Below are positions 22,210 through 31,121 of a DNA stretch of 64,000 bases, piece by piece. This DNA is from Acidovorax sp. A79. Its GTDB lineage: Bacteria > Pseudomonadota > Gammaproteobacteria > Burkholderiales > Burkholderiaceae_C. Numbering within the stretch: position 1 is the stretch's first letter; every line of letters begins with the position of its first letter. A program made the translations under genes and the position numbers. The notes under the pieces were generated by a model. It saw only the letters and a program-made list of their open reading frames with translations. It was not told the origin of the DNA and did not search any database. The stretch lies in the NCBI RefSeq assembly GCF_041154505.1, contig NZ_AP028672.1, forward strand, positions 2,954,501 through 3,018,500, written 5' to 3'.

Positions 22210-22426
22210 GGTGGTCTCCTGTAGGTAGGGGTAGGGGTGGATACGTCCAGAACCCCATGGTCTTCGCCGCCGCGCCACACTGGCGTAGGCCAAGCGCCAC
22301 ATGAGGCGACAGCTTTTGGGGACCATGGCCATGGGCGTCATTGCGCCCAGCGCCAGCGGGTGGCCGCAATGACTGAGTGGGCAGCGCCACATCGGCGGCC
22401 GGCCACCCAGGCACAATCGCAACCCC

Positions 22427-22840
22427 ATGCGCTCCCCCATTTCCATCGTCGACGTAGACCGCCTCGACACCTGGACCCGCTATCGCCCAGGCCTGTGCGA
22501 CACCTGCGCGGCCAACTGCTGCACGATGCCGCTCGAAGTGCAGCTGGCAGACCTGGTGCGGCTGGAGCTGGTGGACCCGTTCGAGGCCGAGCATGAAGAG
22601 CTGCGGCACCTTGCCAGGCGGCTGCTCAAGGCGCGGCTGATCGACCACTTCAACCACAAGAACGCGATCTTCACGATGGCGCGGCGGGCCAGTGGGGACT
22701 GTAACTTTCTCGACCCCAAGACGCGGCTGTGCACGGTGTACGACAAGCGGCCCGAGACGTGCCGGCTGCATCCGCAGAAGAAGAGCCCCAAGCCGGGGTA
22801 CTGCGCCTACGGGGCGCGGGATCTGCAGCGCAGGGGTTGA
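22427..22840 (+). CDS. YkgJ-family cysteine cluster protein
   Basis: 137 residues with the UPF0153/YkgJ cysteine pattern: CDTCAANCCTMPLEV near residue 24, CNFLD, CTVYDKRPETC and a last Cys in GYCAYG. The pattern suggests a bound metal or Fe-S cluster; the function is unknown. The gene stands alone between a leftward glycine-zipper gene and a leftward acylphosphatase. Confidence 0.9.
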   Translation: MRSPISIVDVDRLDTWTRYRPGLCDTCAANCCTMPLEVQLADLVRLELVDPFEAEHEELRHLARRLLKARLIDHFNHKNAIFTMARRASGDCNFLDPKTRLCTVYDKRPETCRLHPQKKSPKPGYCAYGARDLQRRG

Positions 22841-22932
22841 GCGGCGGGCACCCGGGCCTGCCTGTCGCCAGGCCACGCTATTTGCCGGAGGGCGCACGGC
22901 CGGCCGCCGCAGCGCCAGCCCGCGCGCTACCG

Positions 22933-23259
22933 CTACACCGTCTCCCTTTGGACAAAGCCCGCCACGGGCTCGGCGGGCTCGGCCACGGTGCCCACGTCCA
23001 CCGCGTCCACCCGCGCCTGCGGCGGGCCGTGGCGGGCCCAGTCGATGAGGGACTGCACGGCATCGGCGGGGCCGGTGGCCAGGGCTTCCACGCTGCCGTC
23101 GCGGCGGTTGCGCACCCAGCCCTGCACACCGCGCTGCAGGGCGGCCTGCACCAGGGACCAGCGGTAGCCCACGCCCTGCACATGCCCCCGGATCAGAAGG
23201 TGCCGGGTGACGGTGGTGGTGTTGCCGCTGTTGCTGGTGGTACTGCCGCTGTGGTGCAT
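22933..23259 (-). CDS. acyP: Acylphosphatase
   Basis: 108 residues from ATG 23259. It hydrolyses carboxyl-phosphate bonds of small acylphosphates. The catalytic signature GHVQGVGYR holds the active-site Arg33, and GWVRNRRDGSVE holds the conserved Asn51. A Ser/Thr/Asn-rich N-terminal extension of about 18 residues precedes the domain. The downstream gap to YkgJ (22841-22932) shows nothing. Confidence 0.95.
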   Translation of the reverse strand: MHHSGSTTSNSGNTTTVTRHLLIRGHVQGVGYRWSLVQAALQRGVQGWVRNRRDGSVEALATGPADAVQSLIDWARHGPPQARVDAVDVGTVAEPAEPVAGFVQRETV

Positions 23260-23406
23260 GGGCGCACTGTATCGCCAGCGCGGGGCGTTGACCACGTGCG
23301 CGCCATGGCGGTGCTCGACCGGCCGGATGCGGCGCGCTAAGCTGCGCCATGGCAGCCGCGGGCTTCGTCCAGCCCTGCCACCCCCTCGCACTGTCCAGGC
23401 CACCAC

Positions 23407-23697
23407 ATGAACGCCCCCCGCAAGGCCTTGCCCGCCATCGACACTGCCCGCTGCACGGGCTGCGGCTGGTGTGTGGCCGTGTGCGCGCCGCATGTGCTGT
23501 CGCTGCAGGTGCAGGGCCCGCAAGCCTGGGGCCCCAAGCGGTCCCGGCTGCATGACGCGGCGGCCTGCACCGGGTGTGCCTTGTGCGCGGTGCGGTGCCC
23601 GTTCGATGCGATCCGCATGGTGCGTGCGGGCCCCTTGCATGCGGTGCGGGACGATGCGGCGTTGTCCCACACCAGCGGCGGCGCGGCTGTGGTGTGA
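23407..23697 (+). CDS. Ferredoxin with two [4Fe-4S] motifs
   Basis: 96 residues. Two CxxCxxCxxxC(P)-like clusters: CTGCGWCVAVCAP near residue 16 and CTGCALCAVRCP near residue 54. This is the bacterial 2[4Fe-4S] ferredoxin fold. The short Ala-rich tail is not part of it. The partner enzyme cannot be inferred; the OsmC gene starts 67 bp downstream. Confidence 0.93.
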   Translation: MNAPRKALPAIDTARCTGCGWCVAVCAPHVLSLQVQGPQAWGPKRSRLHDAAACTGCALCAVRCPFDAIRMVRAGPLHAVRDDAALSHTSGGAAVV

Positions 23698-23764
23698 TTC
23701 CAGGCCCGGGTTTCACCCGGGTGTTCACCACCCCACCATCGCATGCCAGAAAAGGAGCCACGCC

Positions 23765-24202
23765 ATGCCTGAAAAGAAAGCCAGCGTTCACTGGGAAGGG
23801 GCCGGCAAGGCCGGCCAGGGCCAGATCAGCACCGAGACCGGCGCGCTGGACAAGTACCCCTATGGCTTTGCCAGCCGCTTTGGCGACGACCGCAAGGGCA
23901 CCAACCCCGAGGAGATCCTGGGGGCGGCGCATGCGGCCTGCTTCACCATGGCGTTTTCGTTCGCCGCCGACAAGGCGGGCATCGCCACCGAAGCGGTGGA
24001 CACCACCGCCAGCGTGCGCCTGTCCAAGGAGGGCGAAGGTTTTGTGATCGACCGCATCGCGCTCACGCTCACCGCCAAGGTGCCCGGGCTGGACGATGCG
24101 GCCTTCCAGAAACTGGCGGCCGATGCCAAGGCCAATTGCCCGCTGTCGAAGGCACTGGCCGCGGTGCCCGAGATCACGCTGACCGCCACGCTGGTGAAGT
24201 AG
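23765..24202 (+). CDS. OsmC-family peroxiredoxin
   Basis: 145 residues from ATG 23765 (MPEKKASVHWEGAGKAGQGQ), preceded by AAAGGAG. It reduces organic hydroperoxides. The two redox cysteines are present in GAAHAACFTMAF and ANCPLSKAL. Length and end (EITLTATLVK) fit the OsmC branch rather than Ohr. Confidence 0.95.
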   Translation: MPEKKASVHWEGAGKAGQGQISTETGALDKYPYGFASRFGDDRKGTNPEEILGAAHAACFTMAFSFAADKAGIATEAVDTTASVRLSKEGEGFVIDRIALTLTAKVPGLDDAAFQKLAADAKANCPLSKALAAVPEITLTATLVK

Positions 24203-24270
24203 CCAACGGGACGGGCCGGGGCGCCGGGGCACCGCGCCCCTGCACGGTCTTCTTTTTGTCCGCCGGCCCC

Positions 24271-25593
24271 TCAGCGCCCCCGCACCGCCGCAGCCAGCGC
24301 GGCAAACGCCTGCCGGTCCACCGCATGCGTGAAGGCCGTGTTGGGCACCGGGTGTGTGGACAGCTTCACCACCACCAGCTCCGCCGCCGGGTTGATGTGG
24401 ATGTGCTGGCCCATCAGGCCCTTGGCCTCCAGCGTGCCGTCCGCATCGTGCGGCACCCACCACTGGTTGTGGTACGAGTAGCCCGCGCGCATGGCGGTGC
24501 CGGGGGCCTTGCTGAATTTCGCGGGGTCGGCGCCCTTGCGCAGCTCGGCGATGGTGGCGGGCGAGATGACCTGCTGGCCGTTGTAGCGGCCGTTGGCGCG
24601 CAGCATTTCGCCCAGGCGGCCCAGGTCGCGCAGCGTGGCGTTCACGCCCACGCTGGTGGACTGGCCGCCGTTGGCGTCGGCAAACACATAGGCATCCTCC
24701 TGCGCGCCCAGGCGCGACCAGATGCGCTCGGACAGCAGCGTGGCGTAGCTCTTGCCCGTCACGCGCTGCAGCAGCCAGCCCAGCACTTCCGTGTCCACCG
24801 ACTTGTACGCGAACGCGGCGCCGTGCTCGCCCTCCTTCTTCAGCGTGGGCAGGAACTCGGCCATGCTTTTGGCGGCGCTGCTGCCGGGCGGCGCGGGCTG
24901 CAGGCCTGCGGCGGCCAGGTACTGGAAGACGCCGGACGCAGGGTCGGCAAAGTTCTCGGCGTATTGCACGCCGGTGGTCATGTCCAGCGTCTGCTGCACG
25001 GTGGCATCGGCCCAGGCGCTGGTGGCCAGTTCGGGCAGGTAGCGGGGGATCGGTGCTTTCGGGTCGATCACGCCTTCCTGGATGAGCTCGGTCACCAGCA
25101 GGCCGGTGAGCGATTTGCTCATGGACCACAGCACATGCGGCTGGTGCGGCTGCATGCCGGTGTGGTGGCGCTCGTACACCACCTGGCCCCGGTGCAGCAC
25201 CAGCAGGCCGTCGGTGTAGGTGGCCTTCTGCCAGTCGGCCAGCGTGGTGGTGCCGCCCTTGCCGTCGGGCACGGGCAGCGCGTCGTCCAGCGCGCGGGCT
25301 GCGGCGGGCAGCGCGCTGGACGCGCCTGCGCCGCGCCACACGGCGGCCGTAGGGCCCAGCTCGCGCAGGTGGTGTGCGGCCCAGCGCACGTTGGGGTACT
25401 TGAGGATGTTGGCCAGGCGCACGATCTTGTCGGGCGGCGGCGGAAAGCCCTGCATCAGTTGTTGCGTGGCGGGGTGGGTCGCGTCGGGTGGTGGCAGTTG
25501 CGGTGCCTGCGCATGGCTGGCGGAGGCCATGCACAGGGCTGCTGCGGCAGCGGCGAGCGTCACCAGGGCAAATTGGAGGCGGGGGAACGGCAT
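24271..25593 (-). CDS. Serine hydrolase of the beta-lactamase/esterase (class C-like) family
   Basis: 440 residues from ATG 25593 (MPFPRLQFAL), which has AGGAC upstream. A signal peptide of about 28 residues ends in ASASHAQA, so it is exported. The nucleophile motif SxxK is SMSK (VLWSMSKSLTGLLVTELI); the second catalytic motif is probably YKS in FAYKSVDTEVLGW. It resembles the 6-aminohexanoate-dimer hydrolase/EstB group; the true substrate is unknown. It is downstream of, and in the same direction as, the thioredoxin-CcdA operon. Confidence 0.9.
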   Translation of the reverse strand: MPFPRLQFALVTLAAAAAALCMASASHAQAPQLPPPDATHPATQQLMQGFPPPPDKIVRLANILKYPNVRWAAHHLRELGPTAAVWRGAGASSALPAAARALDDALPVPDGKGGTTTLADWQKATYTDGLLVLHRGQVVYERHHTGMQPHQPHVLWSMSKSLTGLLVTELIQEGVIDPKAPIPRYLPELATSAWADATVQQTLDMTTGVQYAENFADPASGVFQYLAAAGLQPAPPGSSAAKSMAEFLPTLKKEGEHGAAFAYKSVDTEVLGWLLQRVTGKSYATLLSERIWSRLGAQEDAYVFADANGGQSTSVGVNATLRDLGRLGEMLRANGRYNGQQVISPATIAELRKGADPAKFSKAPGTAMRAGYSYHNQWWVPHDADGTLEAKGLMGQHIHINPAAELVVVKLSTHPVPNTAFTHAVDRQAFAALAAAVRGR

Positions 25594-25663
25594 GGTGCGA
25601 AAGTCCTGCAAAAGGTGGGTGGGATCGGGCAGAGAAACGACGGAACAGGAAGGGGCGGGCGGG

Positions 25664-26245
25664 CTATCCCCGCGCCGCCAGCAGCGCGCGGATCACGGCC
25701 TCGGTGCGGTCGTACTCGCCTTCGCCAAAGTGCTTGTAGCGAATGTGTCCCTGCGCATCGATGAGGTAGGCCGCGGGCCAGTACTGGTTGCTGTAGGCCT
25801 TCCAGGTGCCGTAGCGGTTGTCTTGCGCCACGGGATGCTTCACGCCGTGGCGGCGCATGGCCACCTCGACGTTGCTGGTGGTGCGCTCAAACGGAAACTC
25901 CGGCGTGTGCACGCCCACCACGGTGAGGCCCTGGGGCGTGTACAGCTCGGCCCAGCGGTTCATGTGGGGCAGGGTGCGGATGCAGTTGATGCAGGCATAC
26001 GTCCAGAAGTCCACCAGCACCACGCGGCCGCGCAGCTGGGCCAGGGTGAGCGGCTCGGAGTTGAGCCAGCGCTCGATGCCGGTGAACTCGGGTGCCGCGC
26101 CAAAGTCGGGCAGCGTCGCCGCCTGGACGGCGGGCCCCGCTGCGTGGGTGAGGGCGGGTGCCGCCACCGCTGCGGCTACAGAAGCTGCGGACGCCAGGAA
26201 TGTGCGGCGCTGAAAAGAGATGGGTGAAGAAGGGTGCGATGTCAT
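25664..26245 (-). CDS. Periplasmic thioredoxin-like (TlpA/redoxin) protein
   Basis: 193 residues from ATG 26245. It starts with a probable Tat signal (QRRTFLASAASVAAAVAAP). The thioredoxin fold follows, with the redox motif CINC in DFWTYACINCIRTLPHM, which resembles the C-terminal domain of DipZ. It lies just after a CcdA-type membrane protein, so electrons probably pass from the cytoplasm through CcdA to this protein. Confidence 0.92.
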   Translation of the reverse strand: MTSHPSSPISFQRRTFLASAASVAAAVAAPALTHAAGPAVQAATLPDFGAAPEFTGIERWLNSEPLTLAQLRGRVVLVDFWTYACINCIRTLPHMNRWAELYTPQGLTVVGVHTPEFPFERTTSNVEVAMRRHGVKHPVAQDNRYGTWKAYSNQYWPAAYLIDAQGHIRYKHFGEGEYDRTEAVIRALLAARG

Positions 26246-26271
26246 GGTGAAAACTCCTTGCTGCGGGCCGC

Positions 26272-26985
26272 TTACAGCCCGCCTGAACCCGATGGATAGA
26301 ACTGCGACAGCCACGCGGTGACCTGCCCATCCACCTCCAGCAGCATGGCCAGCGCCACGGCAATGACCACCACGCCAAAGGCCTGCTGCACGCGGTGCGC
26401 GTGGCGCGAGATGCGGCGCACATGGCTGGCCGCTGCCTGGCCACCGTAGGCAATGGCCAGCATGGGCACTGCGGCGCCGGTGGAATACGCGAGCAGCAGC
26501 ACGGCCGTGCGGGCCCCGGGCGGCTCGGTGGCGATGAGCGTGAGGATGGAGGCCAGCACCGGCCCGGCGCAGGGCGTCCACACCGCGCCCAGGCTCAGGC
26601 CCAGCAGCAGCCCGCCCCAGTTGCCGCCCGATGAACCCAGCCCCAGGCTGGCCACGCGGCTGAGCACGCCACCCGCGTGTTGGCTGAGCCACTGGAAGGG
26701 CCAAGGCCACACGGTGAGCACGCCAAACACCAGCAACATCACGGCAGCGAACCGGCGCAAGCCCTCGGGCGACAACCCCAGCACCTGCGTGAAGCTGCTG
26801 AACAGCAGGGCCACGGCCGCAAACGAAAGCGCAAAGCCCAGTGCGATGAACAGCGGGCGCGTGCGCTGCGCGGGGCCGCCCGCCACCGATGCGCCCAGCA
26901 CCACCGGCAGCATGGGCAGCACGCAGGGCGCGCCCACGGTAAGCATGCCGGCGGCCACGGCCAGCCAGGGCGAGGTATTGGTCAT
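26272..26985 (-). CDS. CcdA/DsbD-like thiol-disulfide transmembrane protein
   Basis: 237 residues from ATG 26985, with about six membrane segments. The two paired redox cysteines are in GAPCVLPMLPVV and WTPCAGPVLAS. The family carries reducing power across the inner membrane to periplasmic thioredoxin-like proteins. Its start overlaps the stop of the DUF2147 gene by 4 bp (ATGA), and the thioredoxin gene follows after 26 bp. Confidence 0.92.
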   Translation of the reverse strand: MTNTSPWLAVAAGMLTVGAPCVLPMLPVVLGASVAGGPAQRTRPLFIALGFALSFAAVALLFSSFTQVLGLSPEGLRRFAAVMLLVFGVLTVWPWPFQWLSQHAGGVLSRVASLGLGSSGGNWGGLLLGLSLGAVWTPCAGPVLASILTLIATEPPGARTAVLLLAYSTGAAVPMLAIAYGGQAAASHVRRISRHAHRVQQAFGVVVIAVALAMLLEVDGQVTAWLSQFYPSGSGGL

Positions 26986-27458
26986 TGTGGCGCCCCCTGG
27001 TCGATGGCAGGGCGGCGCCACACCTGCGTCTTGCCGAACAGCGGAATGCCGACATAGGCGCGCACCAGCAGCTGATCCGGCTCGGCGGGGGTGAGGGTGG
27101 CGCGGTAGGTCTTGGCGTTCTCGCGGTTGTAGATCTCGCCCTGGTATTCGGTGCTGCCGTCGCCGCTGGGGCGCAGGCCCGACAGCAGGGTCATGCCCAG
27201 CGCAGGTCGCGCGTCGGCCGCGGCCATGTCAGCGCCCGGGGCGCTCATGGAACGGTTGGCCAGCACACGCACCACCTTGCCACACAGGGTCTCGCCGGCG
27301 CAGGGCGCAATGTCTACCTCCAGGTTGCCGCTTTCGGTGATCCAGCGGCCCAGCGGGGCCTTGGCAGGCGTGGCGGCCAGGGATTGCTGGGCGCCTGCGG
27401 ATTGGGCCAGGCACAGCGCCAGCAGCCCGGTCGTGGCCATCCAGGGGTTCATCTTCAT
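26982..27458 (-). CDS. DUF2147 domain protein, exported
   Basis: 158 residues from ATG 27458 (MKMNPWMATT), which has GAGGA upstream. The signal peptide ends ...AQSAGAQQ. The mature part has the DUF2147 pattern: GRWITESGNLEVDIAPC, LCGKVVRVL, YQGEIYNRENAKTY and a final WRRP. Two cysteines (PCAGETLC) could be substrates of the neighbouring thiol-redox pair. It is the first gene of the leftward operon and is divergent from the two-component system. Confidence 0.88.
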   Translation of the reverse strand: MKMNPWMATTGLLALCLAQSAGAQQSLAATPAKAPLGRWITESGNLEVDIAPCAGETLCGKVVRVLANRSMSAPGADMAAADARPALGMTLLSGLRPSGDGSTEYQGEIYNRENAKTYRATLTPAEPDQLLVRAYVGIPLFGKTQVWRRPAIDQGAPQ

Positions 27459-27637
27459 GGCAAGGTCCTCGTGAAGTTCAGGAAGACTGCATTGAAGCGA
27501 GCGGACGTATCGGTGATATTTCCTGGCAAGGCCTTTTGGTATGCGTGCGTATCCGCAGCGCCGCCCGACAAGTTCAGATACATACGGCCCGCCGCGCCGC
27601 TGCCACACCCAGGGCAAACCCCGGAGAATCACCACCC

Positions 27638-28414
27638 ATGAGCACGCCCACCGAAGACCACATCCTGATCGTCGATGACGACGCGGGCATCCGCGAGCTG
27701 GCGGCCGAATACCTGCAGCGCCAGGGCCTGCAGGTGAGCGTGGCGGCCGACGGCCGGCAGATGCGCGAGGTGCTGGCCACGCAGCGCATCGACCTGCTCG
27801 TGCTGGACCTGATGCTGCCCGGCACCGACGGCATCACGCTGTGCCGCGAGCTGCGCAGCCCCGGCGCGCCGCCGCTGCCCATCATCATGCTCACCGCGCG
27901 CAGCGACGAGGCGGACCGCATCCTGGGCCTGGAGCTGGGCGCGGACGACTACCTGACCAAACCCTTTGCCGCGCGCGAGCTGCTGGCGCGCATCCACGCG
28001 GTGCTGCGGCGCACGCGCATGCTGCCGCCCAACCTGGCGGTGGCCGAGCCCGCGCGCCATCTCGCATTCGGCGACTGGCGGCTGGACACCACGGCGCGCC
28101 ACCTGCTCGATGCCACGGGCGCGGTGGTGGCGCTCTCGGGCGCCGAATACCGTCTGCTGCGCGTGCTGCTGGACCACCCGCAGCGCATCCTCACGCGCGA
28201 CCAATTGCTGCAGCTCACGCAGGGGCGCGACGCCGACGTGTTCGACCGCTCCATCGACCTGCTGGTCAGCCGCGTGCGCCAGCGTTTGGGCGATGGCGCA
28301 CGCGGCTCGCGCTACATCAAGACGGTGCGCAACGAGGGCTATGTGTTCTGCGCCGACGTGCTGCCCGCATCGGTGCAGGTACCCACGCCAGCGCGGGGAG
28401 GGACCGCCGCATGA
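27638..28414 (+). CDS. OmpR-family response regulator
   Basis: 258 residues from ATG 27638. The receiver domain has the acidic pocket DDD (IVDDDAGIRE), phospho-acceptor Asp57 (LLVLDLMLPG) and Lys in LTKPF. A winged-helix DNA-binding domain follows (SGAEYRLLRVLLDHPQRILT, DRSIDLLVSRVRQRL). Its stop overlaps the kinase start (ATGA). It is divergent from the DUF2147-CcdA-thioredoxin operon 179 bp away, a possible target. Confidence 0.95.
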   Translation: MSTPTEDHILIVDDDAGIRELAAEYLQRQGLQVSVAADGRQMREVLATQRIDLLVLDLMLPGTDGITLCRELRSPGAPPLPIIMLTARSDEADRILGLELGADDYLTKPFAARELLARIHAVLRRTRMLPPNLAVAEPARHLAFGDWRLDTTARHLLDATGAVVALSGAEYRLLRVLLDHPQRILTRDQLLQLTQGRDADVFDRSIDLLVSRVRQRLGDGARGSRYIKTVRNEGYVFCADVLPASVQVPTPARGGTAA

Positions 28415-29730
28415 CGCTGCGCTGGTGGCCCCGCTCGCTGTTCGGGCGCATCCTGCTGGTGCTGGCGCTCGGCCTGGCTCTGGCGCACGCGCTGACGTTT
28501 GTGCTGGCGATCACCGAGCGCGGCATGACCATGCGCCGCGCCATGGTGTCGTACCTGGCGAGCGACGTGGCCAGCTCCATCGCCATGCTGGACCGCCTGC
28601 CGCCCGCAGAGCGCGCGCAGTGGGTGGACCGGCTGGCGCGCCGCAATTACCGGTTTGCACTGACCGCGCCGCTCGATGCACCCGAAGACCCGTCCGCCAT
28701 GGCCCGCCTGATCGCAGGGGCCGTGGGCGCCACGCTGCCGCCGGGCCGCACGGTGCACGTGATCGACCCGCGCGTGCCCGGCACCGAGCTGCGCCTGCAG
28801 CTGCAGCTGGCCGACGGCACGCCGCTGGCCGTGGACATGGACGAGCCCCAGCTGCAGGTCTCGCCCTGGGTGCTGGGCGCGCTGGCGCTGCAACTGGCGC
28901 TGCTGGTGGGTTTATGCGCCTGGGCGGTGCGCGCGGCCACGCGGCCCCTGCGCACGCTGGCCGACGCGGCCGATGCGCTGGGCGCCGACCGCCCCGCCGT
29001 GCCCCTGGCCGAGGACGGCCCGCGCGAGGTGCAGCGCGCTGCCCAGGCCTTCAACCGCATGCAGCAGCGCATCCAGGCGCACCTGGAGGAGCGCATGCGT
29101 ATCCTGGCCGCCGTCTCGCACGACCTGCAAACGCCCATCACCCGCCTGCGCCTGCGCGCCGACCTGCTGGACGACACCGCGCTGCAGGGCAAGCTGCACG
29201 CGGACCTGGCCGAGATGCAGTCGCTGGTGGAAGAAGGCATTGCCTACGCGCGCTCGTCCCAGGCCGTGCAGGAGCCGCTGCAGCGCGTGGACCTGCGCGC
29301 GCTGCTGCAGAGCATTGCGTTCGACTACGCCGATGCCGGCCTGCCCGTGACGCTGCTGCACGCAGACCCGGGCACCTGCGACACGCGCCCACAGGCGCTG
29401 CGCCGGCTGGTGTGCAACCTGGTGGACAACGCGATCAAGTTTGCAGGCGCGGCCGAGCTGAGCCTGGAGGAACAGGCACAGGCGCAAGGCCCGTGGCTGC
29501 TGCGCGTGCTGGACCGGGGCCCCGGCATTGCGCAGGCCGACCTGGCCGCCGTGCTGCAGCCCTATGTGCGGCTGGAAGACTCGCGCAACCGCGGCACCGG
29601 CGGCACGGGGCTGGGTCTGGCCATTGCGAGCGAGCTGGCGAAGGCGCTGGGCGGCCGCCTGGTGCTCGGGCCGCGCGGCGAGGGGCCGGGCCTGGAAGCG
29701 CGGGTCGAGCTGCCTGGGCAGCAGCCGTAG
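28411..29730 (+). CDS. Sensor histidine kinase (EnvZ-like)
   Basis: 439 residues. Membrane segment at about 12-33, a short periplasmic region of about 120 residues, a second segment at about 150-172 and a HAMP linker. The dimerisation box AAVSHDLQTPITRLRLR places the phospho-His near residue 237. The ATPase domain has the N box LVCNLVDNAIKFAG, the G1 box DRGPGIA and the G2 box GTGGTGLGLAI. It partners the response regulator with which it overlaps; the stimulus is unknown. Confidence 0.95.
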   Translation: MTLRWWPRSLFGRILLVLALGLALAHALTFVLAITERGMTMRRAMVSYLASDVASSIAMLDRLPPAERAQWVDRLARRNYRFALTAPLDAPEDPSAMARLIAGAVGATLPPGRTVHVIDPRVPGTELRLQLQLADGTPLAVDMDEPQLQVSPWVLGALALQLALLVGLCAWAVRAATRPLRTLADAADALGADRPAVPLAEDGPREVQRAAQAFNRMQQRIQAHLEERMRILAAVSHDLQTPITRLRLRADLLDDTALQGKLHADLAEMQSLVEEGIAYARSSQAVQEPLQRVDLRALLQSIAFDYADAGLPVTLLHADPGTCDTRPQALRRLVCNLVDNAIKFAGAAELSLEEQAQAQGPWLLRVLDRGPGIAQADLAAVLQPYVRLEDSRNRGTGGTGLGLAIASELAKALGGRLVLGPRGEGPGLEARVELPGQQP

Positions 29731-29863
29731 CGCGCGGCAGGTTCCCAAAAGTTCGAAGCGCGTGTGCAGGCGCCGCCCCACCGCGCGCACCCGCCCCACG
29801 CTCACGCCAAGACCCAGGCCGCTGCTACAGTGCCTGTTCCGTGGACTCACCAGGGGAAACGCC

Positions 29864-30691
29864 GTGGACAGCACCAGCAGCACTACCACCAACGCAGGCA
29901 GCAGCAACAGCAACAGCAGCAGCGGCCCGCAGATCCGCATCGGCATCGGCGGCTGGACCTTCGAGCCCTGGCGCGACAACTTCTACCCCGCAGGCCTGGC
30001 GCACAGCAAAGAGCTGCAGTACGCCAGCCGCCAGCTCACCGCCATCGAGGTCAACGGCACCTACTACAGCACCTTCAAGCCACCGACGTTCGCCAAGTGG
30101 CATGGCGAAACGCCCGAGGGCTTCATGTTCTCGCTCAAGGCCAACCGCTTTGCAACCAACCGCCGCGTGCTGGCGGAGGCGGGCGATTCGATCACGCGGT
30201 TTGTCGAGAGCGGCATCTCCGAACTGAAAGACAAGCTCGGGCCCATCGTCTGGCAGTTCATGCCCACCAAGGCGTTCGAGCCGGGGGACTTCGAGGCCTT
30301 CCTCGCGCTGCTGCCCCAGCAGGTCGATGGCCGCCGCCTGCGCCATGTGCTCGACGTGCGGCACGAGAGCTTTGCGACCCCCGCCTTCATCGCGCTGGCC
30401 CGCCAGTACGGCTGCGTGCCGGTGCACACCGATTCCGAAAAATTCCCGGCCATCGCCGATGCCGAGGCGGACTTCGCCTACCTGCGGCTGATGCGCAGCC
30501 AGGCGGACGTGCCCACCGGCTACACGCCCGAGGCCATCGCCCAGTGGGCCCAAGGCGTGCGCACCTGGACGGGCGGCGAGCGCCCACGCGACGTGTTCGT
30601 GTACTTCATCAACGGCGCGAAGGAGCGGGCCCCGGCAGGGGCGATGGAGCTGATGGCGCAGCTGGGTGTGCAGGCATTCCAAGAAAAATAG
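29864..30691 (+). CDS. DUF72 (YecE-like) protein
   Basis: 275 residues from a GTG at 29864, chosen because AGGGGA lies 6 bp upstream and no in-frame ATG is suitable. The N-terminal 20 residues are low-complexity Ser/Thr/Asn. The DUF72 TIM-barrel follows: RIGIGGWTFEPWRDNFYP, IEVNGTYYSTFKPPTF, FMFSLKANRF and later FVYFINGAKERAP. The function of this family is unknown. Confidence 0.92.
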   Translation: MDSTSSTTTNAGSSNSNSSSGPQIRIGIGGWTFEPWRDNFYPAGLAHSKELQYASRQLTAIEVNGTYYSTFKPPTFAKWHGETPEGFMFSLKANRFATNRRVLAEAGDSITRFVESGISELKDKLGPIVWQFMPTKAFEPGDFEAFLALLPQQVDGRRLRHVLDVRHESFATPAFIALARQYGCVPVHTDSEKFPAIADAEADFAYLRLMRSQADVPTGYTPEAIAQWAQGVRTWTGGERPRDVFVYFINGAKERAPAGAMELMAQLGVQAFQEK

Positions 30692-30718
30692 GCCGCTACC
30701 GCGCTACCATCACGCGCC

Positions 30719-30742
30719 AATAGCTACTTAATTGATAGCACC
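30719..30742 (+). repeat. Dispersed palindromic element, copy B (left half only)
   Basis: TAGCTACTTAATTGATAGC matches the first inverted repeat of copy A; the AGCGCTTATT stem is missing. It lies directly after the DUF72 gene. Confidence 0.5.
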
Positions 30743-30871
30743 ATCACTGACGATACGCTGTACGTGCAGACCATGTGCCGACAAGCCGCACGGCGTCTGC
30801 GCGCAACACACCACACTGCCCGGGCTTGACGCGCGCACCGCACCGCACCGTCAGGTACACTGCGCCTCTTC

Positions 30872-31000
30872 ATGCCGTACACCACCCCCGCCCTCGCCGC
30901 ACGCGCCACTGCCTTCCAAGGCATGGGCATGATGCAGCGCGCGTTCACGCGGGCTGTGGTTGCACGAATGATTACCACCATTACCCCCGCGGCCACCTGA
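30872..31000 (+). CDS. Putative Thr/Ile leader peptide of homoserine dehydrogenase
   Basis: A 42-codon frame from ATG 30872 ends ...RMITTITPAAT-stop at 31000. The block ATT ACC ACC ATT ACC recalls the ThrL leader of E. coli (TTITTT). Translation could begin at 30872 or at an internal ATG (30923, 30929, 30932 or 30968). The stop codon overlaps the first arm of a hairpin, and a terminator lies before hom. Thr and Ile are both end products of the branch served by homoserine dehydrogenase, so ribosome stalling on these codons would make sense. The wider gap 30692-31121 otherwise holds only copy B of the dispersed repeat and the attenuator. Confidence 0.6.
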   Translation: MPYTTPALAARATAFQGMGMMQRAFTRAVVARMITTITPAAT

Positions 31001-31096
31001 GCACGCGCAGGTGGCCGTTTCGGCAGCCACCTGGTGATCGCTCTCTTCTCCCCCAAGACGAATGCACGAAACCCAGCTCTGGCAGCTGGTTTTTTT
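30991..31096 (+). promoter_or_regulatory. Transcription attenuator of hom
   Basis: Segment 1 GGCCACCTG (30991-30999) pairs perfectly with segment 2 CAGGTGGCC (31008-31016). Segment 2 can instead pair over 8 bp with segment 3 GCCACCTG (31026-31033). A terminator follows: CCAGCT / AGCTGG stem (31073-31078, 31084-31089) with seven T (31090-31096). The mutually exclusive pairings are visible; how they control the terminator stem is not clear from inspection. Confidence 0.6.
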
Positions 31097-31121
31097 GTTT
31101 GTTCGTTAGCCGGAGAAGTCC

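Noticed and set aside
30826..30861. TTGACG and TACACT as a promoter for the hom leader
   Set aside because: The spacer would be 24 bp, too long for sigma-70; left unassigned.
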